Assembly (NCBI GenBank): GCA_007693915.1
Contig: RECS01000163.1
Coordinates: forward strand, 1 to 64,000
Source of the DNA: Saprospirales bacterium
GTDB taxonomy: Bacteria > Bacteroidota > Bacteroidia > Chitinophagales > Saprospiraceae
DNA length: 64,000 bases
Direction of reading: 5' to 3'
The stretch's first letter is position 1. Each line of letters starts with the position of its first letter. Position numbers and translations under genes: made by a program. Below the pieces are notes generated by a model. It did no database searches. It had not been told where the DNA came from and worked only from the letters and a program-made list of their open reading frames with translations. Below, piece by piece: positions 40,381 to 48,587 of this stretch.

Positions 40381-42072
40381 ATGACTAAGAATCCAATTAT
40401 TGAGTGCGTCCCAAATTTCAGCGAGGGAAGAGATGAGGCTGTAATCAGGAAAATTACAAATGAGATAGAAAAAATAGACGGGGTTAAGCTACTGGATGTT
40501 GACCCGGGAAAAGCAACTAACCGAACTGTTGTCACTTTTGTAGGTCATCCTGATGCGGTTATTGAAGCCGCATTCGTAGCTATACAAAAGGCATCAGAAT
40601 TAATAGATATGTCAAAACACAAAGGTGAACATCCCCGCATGGGAGCTACTGATGTGTGTCCACTTATTCCAATCAGTGATATTACAATGGAGGAAACAGC
40701 TGAGTATGCCGCTAAGTTAGGTAAAAGGGTTGGAGATGAATTGGGAATACCAGTCTATATGTATGAAAATGCAGCTACAAAACCTGAAAGGCAAAATCTT
40801 GCAACTGTACGTTCCGGAGAATATGAGGGGCTTGCAGATAAGCTAGCAGATCCAAATTGGAAACCGGATTTTGGTCCTGCTCAGTTTAACCCTAAAGCCG
40901 GAGCTACTGCCATAGCTGCACGTGATTTTTTGATCGCCTACAATGTGAACCTGAATACTACAAGTGTTAGAAGGGCCAATTCCGTGGCTTTTGATATTAG
41001 AGAAAAAGGTAGAGTAAAAAGAGAGGGTGATCCGATAAGCGGAAAAATACTCAGAGATTCCAATGGAGAACCATTGCGCGAAGCGGGAAAGTGTAAAGGC
41101 GTAAAGGCCATTGGGTGGTACATAGAGGAGTACGGGATGGCTCAAATTTCAATGAATATTACCAATACCAAGCAGACACCTTTGCATATCGCTTTTGAGG
41201 CTTGCAGGGAGAGTGCAACTTCTAGAGGTCTAAGGGTTACAGGCTCTGAACTCGTCGGACTGGTGCCCAAACAAGTTATGCTGGATGCAGGAAAATTTTA
41301 TCTGACTCGACAAAATCGCTCCCACGGTATTCCTGAGGAGGAGATTATCCATATTGCTGTAAAATCAATGGGTCTGGATGAGCTATACCCCTTTGAGCCT
41401 GCAAAAAAAATCATTGAATATCAATTGGAAAGACCTAAATCCGGACCATTAGCTTCTAAAAACTTGTATGAATTTGCCGACGAAACGGCATCTGAATCCG
41501 TGGCTCCAGGTGGTGGATCCATAGCTGCCTATGTGGGTGCCTTAGGTGCTTCATTGGCAACAATGGTGGCCAATCTTTCCAGCCATAAAAGGGGTTGGGA
41601 TGACAAGTGGGAATTTTTCTCAGAGTGGGCAGTAAAAGGCGAAAAACTAAAAGAAGATCTTATCCATTTGGTAGATGAAGATACAGCAGCCTTTAATAAG
41701 ATCATATCTGCCATTCGACTGCCGAAAGGCTCGGAGGAAGAAAAGTCTTTGCGCAAGAAAGCCATTGAAGATGCCACCAAATATGCCATTGAAGTTCCAT
41801 TCAGAACCATGCAGTTGGCTGATCAGGTTTTTGAAGTAGCGGAGGCCATGATAGAAAACGGCAATCCAACTTCAGTCACTGATGCCGGAGTAGGTGCCCT
41901 CTGTGCAAGAGCTGCATCCTTGGCCGCCTACATGAATGTTTTAGTGAATTGCAAAGATCTGGAGGATGAAGATTATGTTAAAGATATTACTAAAAGGGCC
42001 ACTAAGTTGAAAACTCAAGCTGAAGAAAAAGAAAAATCTTTAAGTAATGTGGTGATTGGAAAGCTTACTTGA
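40381..42072 (+). CDS. ftcD: Bifunctional glutamate formimidoyltransferase / formimidoyltetrahydrofolate cyclodeaminase
   Basis: ECVPNFSEGRDEAVI, HKGEHPRMGATDVCPLIP in the N-half; SVAPGGGSIAAYVGALGASLATMVANLSS cyclodeaminase in the C-half. Confidence 0.94.
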   Translation: MTKNPIIECVPNFSEGRDEAVIRKITNEIEKIDGVKLLDVDPGKATNRTVVTFVGHPDAVIEAAFVAIQKASELIDMSKHKGEHPRMGATDVCPLIPISDITMEETAEYAAKLGKRVGDELGIPVYMYENAATKPERQNLATVRSGEYEGLADKLADPNWKPDFGPAQFNPKAGATAIAARDFLIAYNVNLNTTSVRRANSVAFDIREKGRVKREGDPISGKILRDSNGEPLREAGKCKGVKAIGWYIEEYGMAQISMNITNTKQTPLHIAFEACRESATSRGLRVTGSELVGLVPKQVMLDAGKFYLTRQNRSHGIPEEEIIHIAVKSMGLDELYPFEPAKKIIEYQLERPKSGPLASKNLYEFADETASESVAPGGGSIAAYVGALGASLATMVANLSSHKRGWDDKWEFFSEWAVKGEKLKEDLIHLVDEDTAAFNKIISAIRLPKGSEEEKSLRKKAIEDATKYAIEVPFRTMQLADQVFEVAEAMIENGNPTSVTDAGVGALCARAASLAAYMNVLVNCKDLEDEDYVKDITKRATKLKTQAEEKEKSLSNVVIGKLT

Positions 42073-42097
42073 TTTTATGGAAATGTAAACTTTTTAA

Positions 42098-42345
42098 TTA
42101 CCAAGCATCCTTCGGTTGTTCACCTGTCCCTGAAGAGCGCTGTATTAAGGCCTGAATGGAGACCATTTCAGCCTGTAGTTCCGTGCCCAGAAAATAATAA
42201 AGGTGTATGTTGTCTCTAAGCAATCTATTCAGGTGATTCAGACCGGATTCGTTATTCCCGGCTGCAAACAGTGCGAGGACATGATACCACTCTGCATCCT
42301 CTCTATAAATATTTCCCCTGTCATTCAGCATGGGTCTGAGAAGTA
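42098..42345 (-). pseudogene. Truncated C-terminal fragment paralogous to 44458-45183
   Basis: MLNDRGNIYREDAEWYHVLALFAAGNNESGLNHLNRLLRDNIHLYYFLGTELQAEMVSIQALIQRS..PKDAW nearly matches the C-terminus of the intact gene; the 5' part is absent. Confidence 0.8.
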
Positions 42346-42468
42346 TGGAGCTATTTAAATAAAAGTTAATTTAAGTTAATTTAAAGTTAAATATAGTCTT
42401 TTATTTTTTTTGTCAAACTATAAATTTTATTTGCGTTTAAATAATTAAATGATTTAAATTTATACAAT

Positions 42469-42840
42469 ATGAAATATTTAGTTTGTCTACTTTTTATTCT
42501 GTCCATAACTATGTCTGATGAGTTTCCATATTATGATATTATATCAAATAATCAAATCGAAAAGGTTTTTCCGGTAGTTGAATTCGACGAGGAAAATCTT
42601 TTGGCTCCTGGGAGATTTCATCTTGTGTCATTTGGTTGCGCTCCTGTAGATGAGCAAATTTGTTGTTGCTTCTGCGTTGGTGCGCCTTGCGGAATCATGT
42701 CCGCAGTTTGCGAAATTCCTGCAATACAGTTTGCTTGTTATTTTGGAGGACCATTTGAATGTACTGGTGATTTAGGGTGTGACAGCGTTGCTGAGGGTGC
42801 TGATTGCTATACATGCTGTAGTTTAGCATGTGGAGCATAA
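42469..42840 (+). CDS. Small Cys-rich secreted protein
   Basis: Hydrophobic N-terminus, then FGCAPVDEQICCCFCVGAPCGIMSAVCEIPAIQFACYFGGPFECTGDLGCDSVAEGADCYTCCSLACGA with 14 Cys. Confidence 0.75.
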   Translation: MKYLVCLLFILSITMSDEFPYYDIISNNQIEKVFPVVEFDEENLLAPGRFHLVSFGCAPVDEQICCCFCVGAPCGIMSAVCEIPAIQFACYFGGPFECTGDLGCDSVAEGADCYTCCSLACGA

Positions 42841-42866
42841 TCATATTTACTTTTTAATCCTATATT

Positions 42867-44363
42867 ATGAAAACCTTTTTAACAGCTTTTATTTTAGTAT
42901 CTAGTTTCTCATTTTTATATTTATATAATTATCAAACACAAAGTTTTGATGAGATAAATTATGACAATTCAGTACTTTTTGATGGGTATAATTCAACTAA
43001 TTTTAATGATTTTTTTGAGGAATTATATTATATTAGACTAGACTCAAACCCTTACAGTCCTTTGGATGCAGTAGATAAAATTCGATTTATTAATGACACA
43101 TTTTATGTAACTGATGTAAATTTTAGAGGGAAAGTATTTTTATATTCCGCTTTGGGAGAATTTATAAATAAAATAGGATTTAATCCCTCTTTGAATCTCT
43201 CTGGTAATACGTTTTTTGAAAAATGTATTGATTCAGGTCATCTAATTATAGGTTATCCTGATGAACAAAAATTACTTATATTTTCTAATGATGGTGATTT
43301 AGTTTCGCAAGATTCAGTTGGATTCTATTTTGACAATTTTGTTTATAATTCTATGCTAAAAAGGTATATTTTCCATACCCATATGCCTAATCCGGGTTTT
43401 TATGATAATCTAAATCATCAGCTGGTTTTAACAGACTCTAATTTTACCATTATTAGAAAGCATTTTCCAAAGCAATATAATATAACCAAAGAATTCAATG
43501 CTACGTACGCCATTCAAAAACCAATTGACAGCGGTGATTTTGTATATTTTGCTGATTTTTTTAATGGCAAAATTTATGAGTTAGATTTTAAAGGTAACGA
43601 AAAGTTGATCTTTAAAATCGAGGATGGAATTGAAAACAGGCAGGATTCTTTAATTATGATGGATGCAGAATTTCCATCCTATGAGGTAGTCATGCACAAT
43701 AAAAAGTTTTATCCATTCACTGAATATTATATTAATGAAGATTTTTTACTTCTATCTAATTACTTTGAGCAAAGAGTAAGAACACATGTGGTATTCAGTA
43801 GGGAAACTTTAAATGGCTATAGGTTCGCAAATAATATTCCCATAAATCTTGAAAGCGGGCATCAATTTAATTTTCATTTTGAAACTCCAACAAGTGTAAT
43901 TGGTAGTTATTTCGTTAGATTTCGATCTCCGAGAACTTGGAATCAAATAATTAGTTTTTTACCGGACTCTATAGACATTAGTCATTTGCCTGATTCAATA
44001 GCAAGTGGCCCAATAATGAAACTTTTCAAGTATAACAGGACTTTGATAGGAATAGATGATAGTGCTGATAGAAGACTTAATCCTGATTTTCAAAATAAGA
44101 GTCAAAATGTAAAAATAACCTGCTATCCAAACCCAACCTCAGGCATACTAACTGTTGAATCAACACCAAGTGTATCTTCTGATCATTTTATAGTCAAAAT
44201 TTTTAGTTTGGATGGCATAAAATTGGGAGTAATAAAAGGTGAAAAAACTATAGACTTTCCGTCTTTAGGTTTAAATTACGGGACATATATCCTTCAATTT
44301 AGTACATCAGAGGATGGAGAGACTATTAAAAATTTAGGTTCAGAACTGATTTTTTATCAATAA
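42867..44363 (+). CDS. 6-bladed beta-propeller-like secreted protein with T9SS type A sorting domain
   Basis: ELYYIRLDSNPYSPLDAVDKIRFINDTFYVTDVNFRGKVFLYSALGEFINKIG propeller pattern; C-terminal CYPNPTSGILTVEST...YGTYILQF. Confidence 0.78.
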   Translation: MKTFLTAFILVSSFSFLYLYNYQTQSFDEINYDNSVLFDGYNSTNFNDFFEELYYIRLDSNPYSPLDAVDKIRFINDTFYVTDVNFRGKVFLYSALGEFINKIGFNPSLNLSGNTFFEKCIDSGHLIIGYPDEQKLLIFSNDGDLVSQDSVGFYFDNFVYNSMLKRYIFHTHMPNPGFYDNLNHQLVLTDSNFTIIRKHFPKQYNITKEFNATYAIQKPIDSGDFVYFADFFNGKIYELDFKGNEKLIFKIEDGIENRQDSLIMMDAEFPSYEVVMHNKKFYPFTEYYINEDFLLLSNYFEQRVRTHVVFSRETLNGYRFANNIPINLESGHQFNFHFETPTSVIGSYFVRFRSPRTWNQIISFLPDSIDISHLPDSIASGPIMKLFKYNRTLIGIDDSADRRLNPDFQNKSQNVKITCYPNPTSGILTVESTPSVSSDHFIVKIFSLDGIKLGVIKGEKTIDFPSLGLNYGTYILQFSTSEDGETIKNLGSELIFYQ

Positions 44364-44457
44364 ATATTTCCATTAATCTATTAACCAGAAATAATTCTTT
44401 TACCCACTACTTTTAATAGGTTTCTTAAGTAATTTAGTAGTTTAGGATTCAAAAATC

Positions 44458-45183
44458 CTACCAGGCATCTTTTGGCTGCGTTCCGCTTTTGCCGGCTGAT
44501 TGCTGGATTAGGGCTTGAATAGAGACCATTTCTGCCTGTAGTTCGGTTCCCAGAAAATAAAAGAGGTGGATGTTATCCCTGAGCAATCTATTGAGTTGAT
44601 TAAAGCCGGATTCGTTATTCCCGGCTGCAAACAGTGCAAGAATATGATACCACTCTGCATCCTCTCTGTAAATATTTCCCCTATCATTCAGCATGGGTCT
44701 GATGAGTTGGAGTGCTTCATCTGCCTTTTCTTGAAGTAAAAGTTGCTGCACTCTTTCTAGGTCTCTTACCACATGGGCATATTGCCTTCTGATATTTTCA
44801 GAGGCTTCAGTACCGGATTCAAAAGTTAGGGGAATGGATCTATTGACCCAGGTACGTATATTGAATTCTCTTACATGAGTTCCTGTCCTTGGAGTCGTTT
44901 GGCTTTGGTTACTTTCTGCTGGAGTTCTTGTCCTGATTTCAGCTTGTCCACCGGATTGAGGTTGAGTTGTCTGTTGTCTTTGATTGTTCACCGCTGCATT
45001 TTCTTCTGTAAGCGATTCGTTCTGATATTCCGTTGTTTCATCAGGAGGAATTAACTCACCATCAATTTTCTCAGATATTTCCTCACCCGACTGCTTGTTG
45101 ATAAAATACAAATTGGCTATTCCAACCAATATCAGGACAGTGGTCAGTCCAATCAGCAAATACATTAATTGCTTATTTCCCAT
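44458..45183 (-). CDS. Hypothetical single-TM protein with C-terminal helical/TPR-like region
   Basis: N-terminal TM LMYLLIGLTTVLILVGIANLYF, low-complexity linker, helical C-term; the 3' third is duplicated at 42098-42345. Confidence 0.75.
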   Translation of the reverse strand: MGNKQLMYLLIGLTTVLILVGIANLYFINKQSGEEISEKIDGELIPPDETTEYQNESLTEENAAVNNQRQQTTQPQSGGQAEIRTRTPAESNQSQTTPRTGTHVREFNIRTWVNRSIPLTFESGTEASENIRRQYAHVVRDLERVQQLLLQEKADEALQLIRPMLNDRGNIYREDAEWYHILALFAAGNNESGFNQLNRLLRDNIHLFYFLGTELQAEMVSIQALIQQSAGKSGTQPKDAW

Positions 45184-45214
45184 AACTAGATAAATATGAT
45201 AATGTAGTCAGAAA

Positions 45215-48200
45215 TTAATGACCTATGATCATTTTTCTACTACTTTCCCAATTAACGGTGCTCAGTCTGTAATAGTGCGTACCACTCCATGTTTTGTCCA
45301 TTTGTAAGAGGTAAAAGTTCATTCCTTCCTGTCCGTCGAGTTCCGTAGATTTCAACAACCTTCCTGAACTGTCAAAAATCTCCAGCACAACCCGTTGGGC
45401 ATATGGTAGATGGAAAGGAATCTCAGTTTCAGTCGAAAAGGGATTGGGTCTGTTTTGATAAAGAGCATAATTGTCTTTTTCTATATCATCTTTGCTCTTG
45501 TCCCTTACCACAGGTCTGAATGTAGTTCCGTTTTTTCCATAGAATTCAGTAGAGAAACGCGTTTTGCTTTCCGGTAGCTGAATAGTACTATTTTGACTAT
45601 TATTACTTTCCTGATTGGAAAATACCAAAGAAAACAATGGAGTGTTTTGTTGGAATAAAATTTCTTCTGAAGTATACCAGATTAGCCTTAATATATTCAT
45701 TTCGGAATCCCAATGCCAGTTATCTGAAGTAAAGTCAGGTAAGCCGGATTTTAGGAGAAAGTCGTCGGCATCCCAATTTTCTGGAATTTCCAGTTCAATT
45801 TGAAATCCATTGAGCAACAGTTCATTGCCTATAGATAGCGTCCATTCCACCCCCATTGAGCTTGTGGTTGCAGTTTGGCTATACAATTCCAGTGCCGGTC
45901 TTATCCACCTTTGTCCTGAGGGGAAGTAATCTCCGTTTACGTCCCCTATTCTAATTGCAGACCAATTTTCATCATTGAAATCCTGGGATAAATTGTTGTA
46001 TTCGGCTTCTTCAGGCCAGCCTTCAGTCAGTGCATTTTGGGGATTACTAAAAACATGACCTTCAGGAATAAATCGCCAGAAATTACCGTGGGGAAAGTCA
46101 TTCCGTAACCCTAGAATGTATTGTTGCAAAAGAATGAGGTCAATAGTGTTGATTTTTCCATCCATGTTGACATCTGCTGCAATCAATCCATATGGAGCAT
46201 CGAGTAGCTCCTGATTTACGAGATGTTTTTGAATTTTTATCAGATCAAGGGTACTTAGTCCCTGAATATCTGACTCTTCTCTCTGCAATGATTTCAAATT
46301 GTCGGTTCCTGCCTCTAGTCCAAAAGAATAAGTGCCGTTACCATTACTTTCAAACTCCAATTCCTCCCCATCAGATAGGACAATGATTGCTACCTGTTCC
46401 AGAGGTTCGTTAAAAATTGACCCCAGAAAGCCGGATATTTCATAAATATTCTCAATAAGACAAAATTCAGTGTTATCCTGACTGCCAAAATCATCACCAA
46501 AAGCAAGTGTATCACCAGTAGCGGGATAAGTCAATAAATAAAACCCTTCATTCCCCTCCTGCCAGGTATTGCCTGCAAGTCCATCCCCAAAATCATCATA
46601 AATGATAAATTCAAAACAATTTCCATCGACACATAGAGGAATTTCAATAGTTTGGTTCCCAAGACCACCATAGTCTCCTCCATCAAAAAGAATTTGACCG
46701 TTTTCATCAAGCAGTTCCCAACTGATATCCTCCGGCCAAGGATCAAATTTAATGGTAAGCAAAAGCTCATGTTCAGCTGTTGCTACTTCAAATTCATATT
46801 CAAAGTCATCATTTAAAGGATTGGAGTCGTCCTCACCATTGGGTTGGTCAGTATAAACATAGAAGTCGATTGGACCAATGGGGAAGGTTGTTAGAGGTAA
46901 GGTAACAGTCTCCGATTGTCCTGAAGGTAAATTTCCTGTCCAGGAATAAGTACTTTCAGCACCTCCATTGAATGAATATACGATATCCACAGAATTAAGA
47001 GAATTGGTGCCAAAATTTTGAAGTACAACTACAGCTTCAATGTCTGTATCACAGGAAACAATGGCAGGATGGATGACACCGCTGATTCCGGCATCGTGTT
47101 CTTCAGGGCATTCTGTCAAACATCCGGCTCCATATACATGATCTCTCATGTGATCTCCGGGTTGTGGTCCAAATCCTTCGTTGAGGTTAATCCCTACACC
47201 TCCAATCAAATGACAGTAACTCATAACTGTTCCGCCCTGGGCCGGGATAGGCCCATCGCAGCCCTCTGAGTAGCCGGCTTGATGCCCACAACCATCAATT
47301 GCATCGTTTCCATTTCCATTCCACCAACAACTATGGGTATGTCGAGAACCCAGATTGTGACCCATTTCATGAGCGATTACCATTACAGTCCAGCTGTAAG
47401 TAGGTACATTTTGATAGGAAGAACTAATGCTGCTGAAAGCGATATTCCAATATTTGTCGTTACAAATATTTTGTATTAAATAAGCGACACCTCCACTTGC
47501 AGCATATGCTACCAAATGCGCAATGTCTCCGTTATAATTACCATCGAGTTCATTCCTGAACTGTGATAAATAATCACCTGAGGAAGGACCATCATAAGGA
47601 CTTGGCGTGTCCCAAATAAGGATTTCGCTAACCCTTGAATTGATATTTTCATTTGCGTAAAGGATAAAGACCTGACTAAAGGCACCCAAAACATATTCAG
47701 TAGCTGCACTGACAGACCCTTTGTCATCATGTATATCTTTTTCTACTTCTACGTAAACATTTACGCAATTTAGGCTGTCTGCGGATCTTGATCGCACAGT
47801 TTCCTCAGAATCAATAGCATGAAATTCAGCATTGAAATGGCATTTAAAATCATTGAGAACTTTTAAGTCCTTGTCCTCATAAATGATATGGTTATTTTTC
47901 GAATCATTTTCGAGAGCACCCAATGTATAATTTTTTCCATCGAAAGAAATAAATCCCATGATTTCATTTTCCAGCACACTTAAGCTGACCATGGAATTGG
48001 GGTGCCCCTTGACAACGCCCCAGAAAAATCTGGCGTTGAGGTTCCGTATTGGCCTATCCGGATTTGACGAACTAAACACCCTAACCTCTCTGGAGAATAA
48101 GTTCACCTCTTTTAGCTGTAAAGTTACCAATTGGTGGGAGTTTATCGGAATTCTGACTTGAATGATATTTCCATTGGATTCTAGCATTTTCTTGTGTATA

Positions 48201-48415
48201 TCCATTCTTAGGGAAAGGAGACTTCCTTGCATCAAAACTTCTGTTAACTGATTTGGAGATGCTGTGATTTCTGCTTGCAAATTAAATGGACTGAACATCA
48301 ACTCCCTATTGAATTGAGATTCATCCGGAGCAAAATCTATTATCCTTAAAAAATTCTGACCACTAAGATTCAGTGTAACAAGTGTAAAAATAAAAATAGA
48401 GAATATGTATTTCAT
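45215..48415 (-). CDS. Reprolysin-like zinc metallopeptidase with dockerin-like, cohesin-like and T9SS C-terminal segments
   Basis: VIAHEMGHNLGSRHTHSC metzincin motif; STLDLIKIQKHLVN...AADVNMDGKINTIDLILLQQYILG and GDVNGD dockerin-like; YQNRPNPFSTETEIPFHLP...sorting tail. Confidence 0.88.
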   Translation of the reverse strand: MKYIFSIFIFTLVTLNLSGQNFLRIIDFAPDESQFNRELMFSPFNLQAEITASPNQLTEVLMQGSLLSLRMDIHKKMLESNGNIIQVRIPINSHQLVTLQLKEVNLFSREVRVFSSSNPDRPIRNLNARFFWGVVKGHPNSMVSLSVLENEIMGFISFDGKNYTLGALENDSKNNHIIYEDKDLKVLNDFKCHFNAEFHAIDSEETVRSRSADSLNCVNVYVEVEKDIHDDKGSVSAATEYVLGAFSQVFILYANENINSRVSEILIWDTPSPYDGPSSGDYLSQFRNELDGNYNGDIAHLVAYAASGGVAYLIQNICNDKYWNIAFSSISSSYQNVPTYSWTVMVIAHEMGHNLGSRHTHSCWWNGNGNDAIDGCGHQAGYSEGCDGPIPAQGGTVMSYCHLIGGVGINLNEGFGPQPGDHMRDHVYGAGCLTECPEEHDAGISGVIHPAIVSCDTDIEAVVVLQNFGTNSLNSVDIVYSFNGGAESTYSWTGNLPSGQSETVTLPLTTFPIGPIDFYVYTDQPNGEDDSNPLNDDFEYEFEVATAEHELLLTIKFDPWPEDISWELLDENGQILFDGGDYGGLGNQTIEIPLCVDGNCFEFIIYDDFGDGLAGNTWQEGNEGFYLLTYPATGDTLAFGDDFGSQDNTEFCLIENIYEISGFLGSIFNEPLEQVAIIVLSDGEELEFESNGNGTYSFGLEAGTDNLKSLQREESDIQGLSTLDLIKIQKHLVNQELLDAPYGLIAADVNMDGKINTIDLILLQQYILGLRNDFPHGNFWRFIPEGHVFSNPQNALTEGWPEEAEYNNLSQDFNDENWSAIRIGDVNGDYFPSGQRWIRPALELYSQTATTSSMGVEWTLSIGNELLLNGFQIELEIPENWDADDFLLKSGLPDFTSDNWHWDSEMNILRLIWYTSEEILFQQNTPLFSLVFSNQESNNSQNSTIQLPESKTRFSTEFYGKNGTTFRPVVRDKSKDDIEKDNYALYQNRPNPFSTETEIPFHLPYAQRVVLEIFDSSGRLLKSTELDGQEGMNFYLLQMDKTWSGTHYYRLSTVNWESSRKMIIGH

Positions 48416-48587
48416 TACATTCAACTTATTTGTTAGGTAAGTACTTTCAGCATTTTCTTTATACTAAGGTACAAAAATAAAGCCATTTTTTATCGAAATA
48501 GTTGTAAATGAGTTTTTAAAAAAAAGATGAATCTTTAGGTTTTTAGTTTTTACTTGGCTAAATTTGCTTCCTTCAAATGGGAAGTCA

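Noticed and set aside
42355-42400. Short agttaattta repeats before the Cys-rich gene as an att/recombination site
   Set aside because: Low-complexity AT sequence; no matching copy seen at the right cassette boundary.
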